A stretch of 64,000 nt of DNA from Chiridota heheva (lineage: Eukaryota > Echinodermata > Holothuroidea > Apodida > Chiridotidae). Of the stretch, positions 1-12,057 are shown piece after piece. The position numbers and the translations under genes are program-made. The DNA lies in NCBI GenBank assembly GCA_020152595.1, contig JAIGNY010002171.1:3033501-3097500 (forward strand). The letters are read 5' to 3'. The notes beneath the pieces were generated by a model. The model had not been told where the DNA came from, made no database searches, and saw only the letters and a list, made by a program, of their open reading frames with translations. How positions within the stretch are numbered: position 1 is the first letter of the stretch; the number at the start of each line of letters is the position of its first letter.

Positions 1-340
1 CCCACACGCTTACCGCTACACCATCCTACACCTTATTGACTAGCATGTGGATTTGTTTTTAAATTTATGTTTCGGTCTGGATAAAGAGGGGGTACTTGCT
101 CTTTTTGTTTTCAATTGAAAATATGTGGAATAACAATTCTGACAAAAAAAATTTGCATACTAAGGGCAGTTGTATTGTGATCTGGAACTACGATTTGTGT
201 CAAAAGTTGGTCTCAAAAGGCTAAAAATCATGAAATTTTGTGCAACTTTTGCCAAAAAAAAGATAAAGATGATAGGGCAATCTAAATTTTGTGGAAATGG
301 ATTCATTGATGTCTTTGACAGTTTCTCATGGGTTTTCAGG
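1..340. other. Unassigned left edge
   Basis: I see no coding signal, structural RNA or clear repeat here. The stretch ends where similarity to the 3' part of the I/Nimb-like retrotransposon begins. Confidence 0.5.
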
Positions 341-508
341 CGAATATCCACATTACCCTTACAATAGGTCACACCCACCTCATTCACTCCTACCTCTTTA
401 GTGGTTCCCCCACCCCTCTGCAACAATTGCCATTGTCCCCTCACAGTCCACCATGTCCTTCTTGCCTACCCCTCCCTGTACAACCTCCCCAGAGCTTCCC
501 TCACCCCT
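341..508 (+). mobile_element. Older I/Nimb-like LINE copy, left part (3' segment)
   Basis: This piece matches the segment downstream of RNase H in the better copy at 15276-16727 (around 16264-16435), including a Cys/His-rich stretch reading CNNCHC. It stops at 508 and its continuation resumes at 3613, so it is the left half of an old copy split by a younger insertion. The copy is 5'-truncated. A possible decayed target duplication is the pair gttttcagg (332-340) and gtttccagg just after its right end near 3917. Confidence 0.75.
498..508 (+). repeat. Target-site duplication, left copy (CCCTCACCCCT)
   Basis: The same 11 bases occur at 3602-3612. Between the two copies lies the younger retrotransposon. 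Outside them the older element reads through continuously, as expected for a target-primed insertion. Confidence 0.8.
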
Positions 509-3159
509 TATCAACATCGCCACCTGCTCAATTCCCAAAACCTCCAAACCCTTAAATCATCCCCCCAACCCCTGGTTCTCTGATGACTGCAAAACCGCCA
601 TCAAGAACAGGAAAAAAGCCCTCAGGAACTTCAAATCTAACCCGACCACCCATAACCTCAACCTCTTTCGCATCAGCCGTGCCAAGGCCAGATACACTAT
701 CAAGGACAGTAAAACTAACACTTGGAACAACTTCATCTCTTCTCTCACCACCAAGACCCCCACAAAGAAGATTTGGAGAATGGTTAACAGCTTTCACGGC
801 AGAGTGGGCAAATTTCCCATCTCCCATCTCTCTCAGAATGGTGACCTTCTCACTGCAAAAAAGGACATCGTTAACCACCTCGCTGCCACTTTCAGCAACA
901 TCTCATCCTCGACCAACTACTCCAATGCCTTCCAAACCAAAAAAGCTTCTGATGAAGCTGGAAAATCACTTTTCCTTCCGACAACTTCGAAAGCTACAAC
1001 GCCCCTCTCACCCTCTCTGAATTAAATCTAGCCATCCACGATGTTGGCTGTACCTTCAAGGGCCCAGATAACATCCCCTACCAGTTCCTGAAACACCTCC
1101 CCATCAAGGCCACCACTACCCTACTCACAATCTTCGACAAGATTTGGACCTCACACTCCTTTCCCCCTATATGGAGGACAGCTATTGTCATCCCCGTCCT
1201 TAAACCAGGAAAAGACGGTACTGACCCCTCCAGCTACCGCCCCATCGCCCTTACTTGCTGTCTCTGTAAAATTATGGAAAGGATCATCAATCAGAGACAA
1301 AACTGGTTTCTTGAGACCAACAGAACCTCTCCCCTGACCAAAGCGGCTTCCGAAAACGTCGCAATACCCTAGACCAGTTAATTACGCTCAACACCGCTAT
1401 CCGGGAATCCTTTGCAAAAAAGGAACACCTCATTGCCATATTTTTTGACCTTGAGAAAGCTTTCGACACTACTTGGAATTACGGCATTACCCGCAAACTT
1501 CACACCATCGGCCTTAGAGGCCATCTTCCCATCTTTATTCAAAACTTCCTCTCATCCAGGCGGTTCCAAGTTCGTATTGGCCACACCCTCTCCAACCCGT
1601 ACCCCCAACAAGAGGGCGTCCCCCAAGGCAGCATCCTCTCTCCCACTCTCTTCAACCTGAGCATCAATGACATCGCGAATAACCTTGGCCCCAACATCAA
1701 ACGTACCTTATATGTGGATGACTTTACCATCATCTACTCCTCCCCTAGCTTTCCTATTGTTGAAAGTAGGCTCCAAACCAGCCTCCACCTGCTGCAAGAC
1801 TGGAGCAACAAAAACGGTTTTAAATTCTCCAAAGACAAGACAGTCTGCATGCACTTTTGTCATTTCAACAACCTCCACCCCAACCCGAGCTTTGTGCTCA
1901 ATGGTCATCGCATCCCAAAAGTTGAACACACAAAGTTTCTGGGTCTAACTCTAGACCCTAAGCTTACCTACAAGCAACACATTACCAACCTGAAACTGAA
2001 ATGTGACAGCTCCCTCAACCTCCTCAAGCTCCTCTCCAACACCACTTGGGGTGCGAACCGCTTTGCTCTCCTCAAAATTTTCAGGCTCACCATTCGTGCC
2101 AAGCTTGACTACGGCAATATTGTCTACTGTGTCACTTACCACTCATACCTCAACCACATCAACACCATCCAAAATGAAGCCCTCAGGCTTTGCCTAGGTG
2201 CTTACAGGACCTCCCCAATCACCAGCCTTCATGTTGAAGCCAACGAACCCCCCTTTCTACTTAGATGTAGAAAGCTTAGCCTCTCCTATGCTTTTAGGGT
2301 CCTCACCAACACCCAGAACCCTGTTTACAACCTCATTAGGTATCCCAATTTCTCCACCCTCTTTGATAGGACTAAAACCTTATCCCCTCCCTTCAGCTTA
2401 CGCATTAAATCAGACCTCTTCCATCTCGGCATCAACCCCACCACTCTCGGCACCTTTTCCTGGCCCACTTTTCCTCCTTGGGCCACCCCCCTCCCTTCTG
2501 TCTACCTGGGCCTCTCCACTTATTACAAAGCTCAAACCCATCCTAACCTCTTCATCAATCTCCACAATCAAGTCAAAGACCAACTCTCAAATTACACCTC
2601 CATCTATACTGATGGGTCCAAGGAGGGCAACAAGACAGCTGCTGCTGCGGTCATCCAAGACATCACCCTCAGTAGCAGACTTCTCGACTACTCATCCATC
2701 TTTTCAGCCGAGGCTAAGGCCATCCTCCTCACCCTCAACTTTATTGAGTACTCTCCTCTCAACCACTTTGCTATTTTCTTTGACTCAAAGGCTGTTCTTA
2801 CTTCTTTACTCAATCTTAAATGGGATAACCTCACATGCCACCTCCTCCTCGGGAAACTCCTTTCTCCCACCCTGTGCAGGAAAAGTATTCTTTTCTTCTG
2901 GATACCCAGCCATGTTGGCATCCCGGGTAATGACAGGGCTGATGCAGCCGCTAAGCTTGCCCTTACCCTCCTCTCTGCCCCTTTTCCCAAAACCCTCTCT
3001 GACATCAAACCGCTTATCGCTTCCCTTGTTAGGGACCGCTGGCAAACCTCATGGAACTCCCAAATTGATAACAAACTCCATGTCATCCAGCCCACAATTC
3101 CGATCAAAGCCACCATCAACAACCTTTCTCTTATTGACAACGTTCATTACTCGTCTTAG
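509..3159 (+). pseudogene. ORF2-type RT/RNase H polyprotein, frameshifted
   Basis: Reading passes through three frames. The first frame (509 to about 955) carries the pre-RT linker (WFSDDCKTAIKNRKKALRNF). The second (about 960-1315) holds the RT entry with SSYRPIAL and IMERI. After a shift near 1320 comes FRKRRNTLDQL, then FFDLEKAFDTTW and GVPQGSILSP. The catalytic box YVDD is intact at 1711-1722. RNase H spans about 2590-2970, with YTDGSKEG, the EAKAILL helix and HVGIPGNDRADAAAK. The frame is lost near 3150 by a short deletion relative to the copy at 15276. At least three frame lesions make it non-autonomous, although both catalytic centres survive. Confidence 0.85.
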
Positions 3160-3601
3160 AATTGGTCACACTCATCTCACCCACTCCCACCTCCTTATTG
3201 GCTCCCCCTAACCCCTCTGCAACAATTGCCATTGCACCCTTACAATCCATCACGTTCTCCTTGCTTGCCCCCTGTACAAGCTTCCCAGAGCTTCCCTCGC
3301 TCCCTACAACTCAATTGCTGAGTTCTTCCAGAAAAATCCTCCGGATAGAATTATCTCCTTCCTTCATCATGCCTCCCTCTACGACCATATTTAATTCTCC
3401 TCTTCCACCCCCTCTCTACTTTGTTTTTGTTTCAACCATGCACCTCCCCTCATGATCACAGCTTTCTGACCTTTTGTCCTTAAATTTCTCTCATTCTCCC
3501 CCTGTTTCCTTTACTTCCTACCTCTAGAATGATCTGACCGCTCAGGCACAATTTGACCTTAGTTGTGGTGCCGTTAAGCCATCATCAAACAAACAAACAA
3601 A
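509..3601 (+). mobile_element. Younger I/Nimb-like non-LTR retrotransposon, 5'-truncated, nested in an older copy
   Basis: The insert starts in the linker between endonuclease and reverse transcriptase. It then carries reverse transcriptase, RNase H, a post-RNase H segment, a pyrimidine-rich 3' UTR and a tail ending in repeated CAAA. It is flanked by the 11-bp duplication CCCTCACCCCT (498-508 and 3602-3612). The 3' UTR ending in gtgccgttaag plus (CAAA)n is shared with all other copies in the window and defines the family. An RNase H domain downstream of RT points to the I group (I, Nimb, Ingi and relatives). The clade within that group is my inference. Confidence 0.85.
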
Positions 3602-3612
3602 CCCTCACCCCT
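3602..3612 (+). repeat. Target-site duplication, right copy (CCCTCACCCCT)
   Basis: This is the partner of 498-508. It directly follows the (CAAA)n tail of the younger element and runs into the continuation of the older one. Confidence 0.8.
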
Positions 3613-3917
3613 CACAACTCCATAGCCAAGCTCTTCCAGAAAAACACTGGATAAAATGATCTCCTTCTTTTATCATGCCTCCTTTTACAACCATACTTAA
3701 TCCTCCTCTCCCACCCCCCTCTATCTACATTTACCCCTTTTTTTTCACCCCTGCACTTCCTCTTTCAATTCTAACTTTCTGGATATTATCCCCCATACTT
3801 CTCTCAGACTCCTTCTATTTTCTTTTCTTTCTACCTCTGGAATAATCTAACCTCTCAGGCACAATTTGACCCTTGCTAACATGGTGCCATTATGCCCTCA
3901 TCAAACAAACAAACAGT
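3613..3917 (+). mobile_element. Older I/Nimb-like LINE copy, right part (3' end and tail)
   Basis: This continues the old copy interrupted at 508. It runs through the end of ORF2 and the pyrimidine-rich 3' UTR to a second gtgccattatgcc plus CAAACAAACA tail. It is clearly more diverged from the family than the element nested in it, which supports the order of insertion. Confidence 0.75.
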
Positions 3918-5111
3918 TTCCAGGTAAAAGCTAAATCTGGAAGTATGTAAGTGTTTGAAATAAAAATTGAAATTTAATGAAATTTTTTCCTGTTTACTCA
4001 TTTTCAAGCAAATTTACTAAAAATTCTAAATATAGCCCTCATCAAAAATTTTGATTTATTGAAAGAATCAAAATAATTTTTTGAGAAGCGCATGTGCAAT
4101 CAGTCATATCATGACAAGGTGGATCATGAGGGATTAAATATTAGTGGCTGGTATGCCAATGACAAGGTGGATCATGAGGGCTTAAAATATCAGTGGCTGG
4201 TATGCCAATAAACTAAAAGGAACTTTGTCCACAAAAAGACTATTTCAGTGGCTGTTATGCCATTAAGCTATAAGGAACATTGCTCCACAAAAAGACCATG
4301 GCAGGGATTGAAAAGCTAATGATTTCTTTGAGAGTTTGGTACAGTGCAAATTTTCTTAAATTTTTGACTGTTGGAAATTTCAAAGGAAAACAGGTTTAAA
4401 GTGACTAAATTTAAGCAAATTTGGCTTGAGTGTTTGCTATTTTCATAGTTTTTGATTATTTCTGCAGATTCTTATTTTCTTGTAGAAATTTTTTGTTAAA
4501 AAGAGTACTGATACTTAGTCAAGAATAAGGATGATAATAGCATTATATTACTGTCCCATTTTATATACAGTGGATAAACCTGTGATTAAATGTTTCTGTG
4601 AAAAAATCTTTTGTGTGTTTCAAACAGAAGGTAAAAACGTGCAACAATTCTGGCCCACTCTCTGGGTGAGAAAATTGAGAAAAACCTATGATAAAATGAG
4701 ACCATTTGTATCATGAATAAAGCAGCGAGTGTTTACAAAGGCACATAGTTACTGGTACCTAAAACATGGGTGTTTTGTTCACGTTTGATTTTGAATATTA
4801 TAAGTATATCGAAGCAGGGAAGAGTTTGCCTTTTCCAAGTCAGGGAATGTGTCATCACCATGCCTTTTACTCAATTCTTTATATGCAACTGAAGCAATTT
4901 ATATATTATTGTTGTCATACTTTGATAAAAAAAACCCACATTGAGTGTAAATGTTTCTGGTGAACTGCCAATTCTATTATAAAGAACTCTAATGGAATTT
5001 GCTGTCAAGTTTGATATAACTTCCATGTCATTTTCTTCCTTCTTTAACTAAGCTAACTTAATTTAAACATCATAAAATTCCTCATATGCAGCCATTTTCA
5101 TTTTACTGCAG
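3918..5111. other. AT-rich sequence upstream of the first recognised exon
   Basis: No exon or structural RNA was recognised apart from the 48-bp duplication listed separately. The exon preceding 5112 must end in phase 2. I found no convincing candidate here, so it probably lies left of the window or left of the retrotransposons. Confidence 0.4.
4113..4208 (+). repeat. 48-bp tandem duplication
   Basis: Two adjacent near-identical copies begin gacaaggtggatcatgaggg and end ctggtatgccaat. Further diverged pieces (ggctgttatgcca, ccacaaaaagac) follow up to about 4305. Confidence 0.85.
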
Positions 5112-5185
5112 GAACATGGATGGCAAGTGGAATGTCTGATGAGTGGTTGCAATTGGATTTTGGATATTCTTTATTTATCATGCAG
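5112..5185 (+). CDS. Exon: F5/8 type C (discoidin) domain, middle part
   Basis: Acceptor ctgcag, donor CAG|gtatca, entry phase 2, exit phase 0. It reads TWMASGMSDEWLQLDFG, matching the family signature W...(E)WLQ(V/L)D(L/F)G. It is the first exon I can support; earlier discoidin exons are missing. Confidence 0.75.
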
Positions 5186-6272
5186 GTATCAAAAATCTCT
5201 CATGACTTTAATCATGTGTGTTCACCTTGTATTCAAACCTGTAGAATTTGTTGTATAAGTGATATAGATTCCCTGTTCCCCAGTCTGTAAGATTAATCGT
5301 TTATTCACATAATTTTGCTCAATGTTTTATATTTTCATGGACAGACACCTAGGAAGGTTATTTCCTAATTTTTAAAAGGATGAATTTATGATCAGGAATT
5401 TAAAACATTTTTGTAAGTTTCAATGATTCCTTTTGAAACTTAGTTGGGTCACAAAGTTACCATGAGCTACTATTGTACTTTACACGAAAGGGATCGAAAA
5501 ATTAACAGAAAATCAACTTGCCCGCTGGGCAGTGATATATGTATTTGTAAATGTTGTGAAGGTAAATAAGGTTGTCCTTGGAATTTTTTTGTATGCCTAC
5601 ATACAGCTAAATTGTCCATCCGGGCAGGTGGAGTAAATATCATGGTTGCCCTGATAAGATTTCTGGTTACAAAGGGCAGCTGGATGTATGATTTGCCAAA
5701 CCTTGATTCAAGACACAATGAATCACTTAATGTGGTTTTAGCTCGTGTTGACATGGTATATTGAAGAGTACATTTTTTCTGATGTGGAAAACAAAGATTG
5801 CTTGTCTGGCTTTTTGAAAGACTCACCTGCTAAATTGTGTGATGCAGCATTTCTCTGTTTGTGAACAGCAATCTTGTAGATGTTGACATGGGCAGAGGAC
5901 AGGAACCCAGCAAGAGAAAAAAGTTGAAAAAACTATTATTTACAAGAAAAGAAATTTGTGGTGGTATGAACAATGGTTGGGAGTGTATCAAGTGCTGCAT
6001 GTACCAGCACATGTGTTTAGTAAAAAAACATGAAGAGGTTTTGCTGTTACAATACTTACAAGTTAAAGGCACAAGCTTATAGATTTCAGTGCAAGGAAGG
6101 ACACCTATTTGGAGGAAAATATGTCCCCTCTTCTGTGCTTGCTTGGTAACATTTTGGACAGCTTTGGCAACTCAATTCACTGTGTTGTTTCTCCCTATTT
6201 TTGTGAAATATGATCAAATTAGCAATTTATAACAGATGATGTTTGATATACTTTTGATTTTGTTGTCTTTAG
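5186..6272. other. Intron without recognisable content
   Basis: Intron between the first two recognised exons. Short ORFs here show no family motif. No transposon was recognised. Confidence 0.5.
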
Positions 6273-6380
6273 CTTAAGACCCGTGGGGCCTCAACAAATG
6301 TTGCTGTTAATACTTTCCAGTTGAGATATAGTGTGGATGGGCAGAGTTGGAATAAATACCTTCTAAGAGGTTCACCAATG
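6273..6380 (+). CDS. Exon: F5/8 type C domain, core strands
   Basis: A phase 0-0 exon of 36 codons containing FQLRYSVDGQSWNKY. This is the conserved (Y/F)x(L/V)xYSxDGxxW of discoidin domains. Donor ATG|gtaaat. Confidence 0.8.
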
Positions 6381-6890
6381 GTAAATAATGATTTATTACT
6401 TTTTTCTTGTTTATTCATCAATCACATTGATAATCTTTAGAAACAGTGAGCTTATCACAAATCAAAACAACATTAAACAGCAAAAATAGTACTATATTAC
6501 ACTAATAAACTATATTATATTTATACAAATTTGATTTAGATTTAAACTTTCATAGAAATATGTTTTTCAACTTGCAAAGAAAACATAACTTACTGAAAAT
6601 TCACTCACCTGAAGCAAGGAGTCACGAAACTCACAATGATAGATATAGTGTATAAGATGCAAAATGAGAAAGTTGTAAGGGTGTTTAGCATGAAGTTTAT
6701 AACCAAAGATTATGTCGTTGTTAGAAAAGAAAGACTGTCTACCTGAAAACATTTGTTCAACATCAAGCATAAGAAAAATAAATCACATTGCAATTCCTAA
6801 ACAAATGCTCAATGCTCAAGTGACTTTAAAAAAAGTACATTAAGGGTTATCATTTATAACATTTTGGTATACATCTGTATGATTTTATGT
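6381..6890. other. Intron, left part
   Basis: AT-rich intron sequence with nothing recognised before the solo 3' retrotransposon fragment. The whole intron (6381-17304) is 10.9 kb, mostly because of transposon insertions. Confidence 0.5.
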
Positions 6891-6899
6891 CTATCAATT
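6891..6899 (+). repeat. Target-site duplication CTATCAATT, left copy
   Basis: The same nine bases occur at 7187-7195, bracketing the short LINE fragment. The last bases (CAATT) also match the element at this point, so the 5' junction may have formed by microhomology. Confidence 0.6.
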
Positions 6900-7186
6900 G
6901 CTGAGTTCTTCCAGAAAAATCCTCCTGATAAAATAATCTCCTTCCTTCAGCATGCATCCCTCTACAACCATATTTAATTCTCCTCTTCCAACCCCTCTCT
7001 ACTTTGTTTTTGTTTTACCCATGCACCTCCTCTCTCGATCACAGCTCTCTGGCTTTTGTTCTTGAATTTCTCTCATTCTCCCCCTGGTCTCTTTCCTTAC
7101 TACCTCTAAAATGATCTGACCTCTCAGGCACAATTTGACCTTTGTTGTCGTGGTGCCGTTAAGACTTCATCAAACAAACAAACAAA
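6900..7186 (+). mobile_element. Solo 3' end of the I/Nimb-like LINE (287 bp)
   Basis: Very short 5'-truncated insertion carrying the last coding bases, the 3' UTR and the CAAACAAACAAA tail. It matches 16440-16727 closely, so it is fairly young. It is flanked by CTATCAATT on both sides. Confidence 0.85.
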
Positions 7187-7195
7187 CTATCAATT
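7187..7195 (+). repeat. Target-site duplication CTATCAATT, right copy
   Basis: Partner of 6891-6899, directly after the CAAA tail. Confidence 0.6.
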
Positions 7196-7669
7196 CAATA
7201 ATTACTTCAATGGATTAAATATTTTGTCAGTTGATCAATCTATTGATTATCCCCTTGCCATTCTTCAGCTACTGGTGAGCAATTTTTTTTTTATCAAAGT
7301 GCGCCGTGTTGAGAGCAACGTGACTTCTATTCTTTTCTCTCAAGCCTTTCATTCCGATACACTTTACATACCACCTAAATTTTGATTGTATCTTCCTTTT
7401 CTGGGATTCTCTCTCTGTGGATGGGTATCTGTTTTCGGTGAGACCGTTCTTTTGTTTTTTCCCTCATGTCGTGACCAGACTTTCACAGCCTTATCTATAC
7501 CTGTACAGCAGTTTTCCTATAGTAGTTTTGCGATTTGTAGTTTTTTATTTTTATTTTTATTTTTTTATAGTTGCTTCCAGTCTCACGGCCCTTGGTTTTT
7601 TTTTGATGAAATGCTTCTGCCTTGACCCTCCCTCCCCTCCCCCTGACCCACCTGCTATCTCCATTGACC

Positions 7670-8490
7670 ATTTTTCAGCCCCAGTCCCCCAAATTCTAAT
7701 CATACAGGCCACCAATAAACCAGAAAGTTTCAAAAGAGTTTCCCCATACCTTGTCAGTACCCTCCCCAAGGTCTTTACCCTCAGATCCGGCAATCTCCTG
7801 GTGCACTGCACCAGGGACACTCAAGCCACCACCCTCCTCAACAACTAAAACCCTAGCTAATACTGGTATTGACATTACTGTCACCCCCACCGTTCTCTGA
7901 ACTCCAGCAAAGGCATCATCAGAATTAGAGACTTTGCCTACTTGACCGATGAAGAACTCGTTGAGGAACTTGCCAACCAACACATTACTGAACCCCATTG
8001 TCTTGTCCTCAAGAGAGACGGTGCCGAAACACCCACCATTACCATCTTCCTGACTTTTACCACACCAACTCTCCCGGCCGGCCCTCCCACATCACTGCCG
8101 GCTACCTGAGAATCCCGGTTGCCTCTTACATTCCCAACCCCCTCCGTTGTCATAAGTGCCAGAGGTATGGCCATAGGAAAACCTCGATCCTGTCGCGCCG
8201 CAGCCAAGCGCGCTGTGACAACTGTGGGGCCCCGGACCATAACAGCACCTCCTGCACCAACACCCCACTCTGCACCAATTGTGACGGTGCTCACCCAGCC
8301 AACCATTCCTCCTTCTCAAAAGACTGCCCCACCTGGCTTCAGGAAAAGCAGATAACCAAACTGAAAACCCTTAATTCCAACATCACCTACTCGGAGGCCA
8401 GGAAGCAATTCCTCGCTTCCCTCCACACTAAACCTCCTACTCGAGTGCAGTCTCCTCTAACATTAATACTCCCCCTCCGTTTCTTCTAAC
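7670..8490 (+). pseudogene. ORF1 (gag-like) with CCHC zinc knuckles, frameshifted
   Basis: The N-terminal part reads in one frame to 7848 (SGNLLVHCTRDTQATTLL, typical of the RNA-binding region before the knuckles). The C-terminal part reads in another (about 7880-8489). Three knuckles are visible. The first, CHKCQRYGH, lacks its last cysteine. The second, CDNCGAPDHNSTSC, is complete. The third, CTNCDGAH...C, is complete. ORF1 products of I-group elements bind element RNA in the cytoplasm. The missing cysteine and the frame breaks indicate decay. Confidence 0.75.
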
Positions 8491-9004
8491 ACAACTAAAA
8501 CTGACTCACATGCCCAAACCGATCTGGCCTGGCTCATTTTACCCAGTCCCAAGCCCATCACCATTGCCACACCCATTACCCAAACCACCTCCAGCACTTC
8601 TCTCCCCAACCTTCCTTCCTTCTCTAAGACCCCCATCGTCCCCTACCCCCAACACCTCTAATGCCATCAAACATTAAACTCAAGCCAACCTGGCTAACAA
8701 ACATCAAAATAACCAACAAACAACAAACCAACAAACAGTCCACCATCCAAACCCACACATATGACACTGAAAAGAACATGGATTGTTCAATTACCGAACA
8801 CACCGAACATATTTCTCGTCCAACTTTCAAAAAGAACCATTCTCAAAGAAACAAGGACAGATCCAAAGAAAAAAACAAGCCAACTCAGAACCAACAGATC
8901 TTCCTCCAGATAACCTGCTGCCTTCTTATTGCGTGCAACACAAACAATCACAATAACACCCACAACATTATAAAATGAAACATCAGGAGGCTTAAGGCCA
9001 ATTC
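8490..9004 (+). other. Region between ORF1 and endonuclease of the LINE
   Basis: Low-complexity, C- and A-rich element sequence, probably the end of ORF1 and the start of ORF2. No firm domain is visible. Confidence 0.4.
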
Positions 9005-12004
9005 TGAAGAAATTGACTTACTGGCCACCACCTTTAACCTGGTCGTCTTCTGCCTACAAGAAAACCTTCTTGAAAAGCACTGATTGTTATTCCCTCAACA
9101 ACTTCACTTGCTACCATAAACATCAAGTGGACGCCAACAGGGCCTGTGAGGGCGTCTCCATTCTTGTTAGACACAATATCCCACACAGCCCTTTTTATGT
9201 GAACATCGACCTTCAGGCCATCTGTATGTCTATCTCCCTCCACAAAACCTTCACTCTTTGCAATATCTACACTCTTCTACAGCACAGCCTCTCCTTACTC
9301 AACACTAACTCCCCGACCTACCTTCACCCTGCCACAGGCTCCCTCATCTGTATTGACCTGTCTATCTGCTCCCCCAACTTCCTCCTTGATTTTAGCTGGA
9401 AGGTCACTGCTGATCTTTGTGGTAGTGACTATTACCCTCTTTTTATTCACTCCAACCTTCAAACCCCCACAGACCACACCCCCAATTGGAACTTCGAGAA
9501 GGCCGACTGGCTCCTTTTCAAAACCTCTGTGACTTGCACCTCTCCCCCCATCTCCTTGGGGGTGAGGATCCCATGTCAAACCTCAGTAACATCCATCCTT
9601 ATCAAGATTGCCACCTGCTCCATTCCTTAAACCTCCAAACCCACTAATACTCCCTCCCCCTAAACCCTGGTTCACTGATGACTGCAAAACTGCCATCAAG
9701 AACAGAAAAAGGCCCCAGGAACTTCAAAACTAAGCCAACCACCTACAACCTCAACCTTTTTCGCATCAGCCGTGCCAAAGCCAGGCGCACTATCAAGGAC
9801 AGTTAAACCTTGAAACAACTTTATCTGTTCTCTCACCACCAACACTAAGAAGATTTGGAGAATGGTTAACAGCTTCCACGGCACTGTGGACAAGTCTCCC
9901 ATCTCTCCAGGAATGGTAACCCTTCATCACGAAAAAGGACATCGTTAACCACCTCGCCGCCTCTTTAAGCAACATCTTGTCCTTGCCCAACCACCCCAAT
10001 GCTTTCAAAGCCAAAAAAGCTCACGATGCAGCCTGAGTATCACCTTTCCCTCCAACAATACTGAGAGCTACAATGCCCCTCTCACCCTTTCTAAATGAAA
10101 CCAAGCCATCCACGATGCTGATTGCACCTCCAAGTTCCCAGATAACGTCCCCTACCAGTTCCTGAAACACCTCTCCAACAAGGCCACCACTACCTTACTT
10201 ACCATCCGTAACCACATTTGGTCCTCACACTCCTTTCCTTCTATCTGGAGGACAGCTATCATCAACCCCATTCTAAAACCGAGGAAGGACAGTACCGACC
10301 CATCCAGCTACCACCCCATCGCCTTCACCTGCTGTCTCTGTAAAATTATGGAATGGATCATTAACCAGAGACTAAACTGGTTCCTTGAGACCAACAGAAT
10401 CCTCTTCCCTCACTAAAGCGGCTTCCGGAAATGTCGCAATACCCTGGATTAGGTAATTATGCTCGACACCACTATCCGAGAATCCTTTGCAATAAAAGAA
10501 CACCTCATTGCAGTCTTTTTTGAACTCGAGAAAGCTTTTGACACTACTTGGAAATATGGCATTAGCTGTAAGCTTCACACCATTGGCCTCAGAGGCCAAC
10601 TGACCATCTTTATTCAAAACTTCCTCTCACCCAGGCAGTTCCAAGTTCGTATTGGGCACACCCTCTCCAACCCCTACCCCCAAAAAGAGGGTATCCCCTA
10701 AGGTAGCATCCTCTCCCCCACTCTCTTCAACCTGTGCATTAACAACATTGCGGACAACCTTGGCCCCAACATCAAACATCAACATCTTCTGCTCCTCCTC
10801 TAGCTTTCCTCTTGTCAAAATTAGGCTCCAACTCAGCCTTAGCCAGCTGCAAGACTGGTGCAACAATAACAGTTTTAAATTCTCCAAAGACAAGACAGTC
10901 TGCATGCACTTCTGTCATTTCAAGAACCTCCACTCCGACTCGAACCTCTTGCTCAATGGCAATCGCATCCCCAAAGTTGACCACATGAAGTTCCTGGGTT
11001 TAACTCTAGACCCCAAGCTCTCCTACAAGCCACACATCACCAACCTGAAACAGAAATGCAACAGCTCCCTCAACGATCTCCGCTTCCGCTTTAACACCAC
11101 TTAGTTTGCGAACCGCCATGCTCTCCTCAAAATCTACAGGCTCACCATTCGTGCCAAGCTGGACTATGGCATTATTGTCTACTGTGTCACTCACAACTAT
11201 TACCTCAACCACGTCAACACCATCCAAAATGAAGCCCCCAGGCTTTGTCTGGGTGCCTACAGGACCTCCCCAACCACCAGCCTTCATGTTAAAGCCAACG
11301 AACCCCCCTTTCTGCTAAGGTGTAGAAAGCTTAGCCTCTCCTATGCTTTTAGAGCCCTCACCAACACCAAGAACACTGTTTACAACCTCATTAGGTACCC
11401 CAATTTCTCCACCCTCTTTGATAGGAATAGAACCCTATCCCCTCCCTTCAGCTTACGCATAAAATCAGACCTCCATCTCGGCATCAACTCCGCCACTCTT
11501 GGCACCTTCTCCTGGCCCACTTTTCCTCCCTGGGTCACCCCCTCCCTTCTATTCACCTGAGTCTCTCCACTCATCACAAAACCCAACCCACCCTGACCTC
11601 TTTATCAATCTTCACAACCAACTCAAAGACCAACTCTCAAGCTACACTTCCATCTATACTAATGGCTTCAAGAAAGGCGACAAGATAGCTGCTGCTGCCG
11701 TCATCCAAGACATCACCCTTAGTAGCAGGCTTCTCGGCCATCTTCTTGGCCAAGGCCATCCTCCTCGCCCTCAACTTTATTAAGTACTCCCCGCTCAGCC
11801 ACTTTGCCATCTTCTCCGACTCCAAGGTTGTCCTTACTTTTTTACTCAATCTTAAATAAGATAACCCCACATCCTACCTCCTCTGTAAACTCCTTTCGCC
11901 CACCCTCTGCAGGAAAAGTATTCTTTTCTTCTGGATACCCAGCCATGTTGGTATCCCTGGCAATGACAGGGCTGATGCAGCCGCTAAGCTTGCCCTCAAC
12001 CTCT
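9005..12004 (+). pseudogene. ORF2 of the LINE: endonuclease, RT, RNase H (inactivated)
   Basis: The endonuclease (9013-9500) keeps an ETFLK-like start (KKTFLKSTDCYSLNNFTCYH) and a GSDYYPLFI motif near the end. A deletion near 9270 removes the central GDFN-type box. After frameshifts near 9640-9800 the RT follows (10070-11110), with FFELEKAFDTTW and (after a stop) GSILSPTLFN. Here about 20 bases are deleted around 10780, exactly where the younger copy has YVDD. RNase H is partial (to 12004). Loss of two catalytic centres shows it cannot be autonomous. Confidence 0.75.
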
Positions 12005-12057
12005 CAAGGAGTTTCTCCTTGAATGAACTTACAACAAATGCATTCCTGACATGAATC
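12005..12057. other. Junction between LINE and DIRS-like element
   Basis: Short unassigned sequence containing a small hairpin (caaggag tttct ccttg). It belongs to neither family as far as I can see. Confidence 0.35.

Larger units (their letters stand above)
7270..12004 (+). mobile_element. Most complete I/Nimb-like LINE copy (5' UTR, ORF1, EN, RT, RNase H), 3' end missing
   Basis: The only copy reaching the 5' region. A T-rich leader (about 7270-7620, boundary uncertain) is followed by a gag-like ORF1, an endonuclease, reverse transcriptase and RNase H. Similarity stops at about 12004, inside RNase H just after the GNDRADAAAKLAL box, so the last 650 bases present in other copies are missing. 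A DIRS-like element begins about 50 bases on; its insertion or an associated deletion may have removed the end. Many frameshifts and stops show it is dead. Confidence 0.8.

Noticed and set aside
2198..3211. Alternative-frame ORF over the LINE (337 codons)
   Set aside because: Shadow frame of the RT/RNase H ORF; low-complexity S/P/L composition, no motif.
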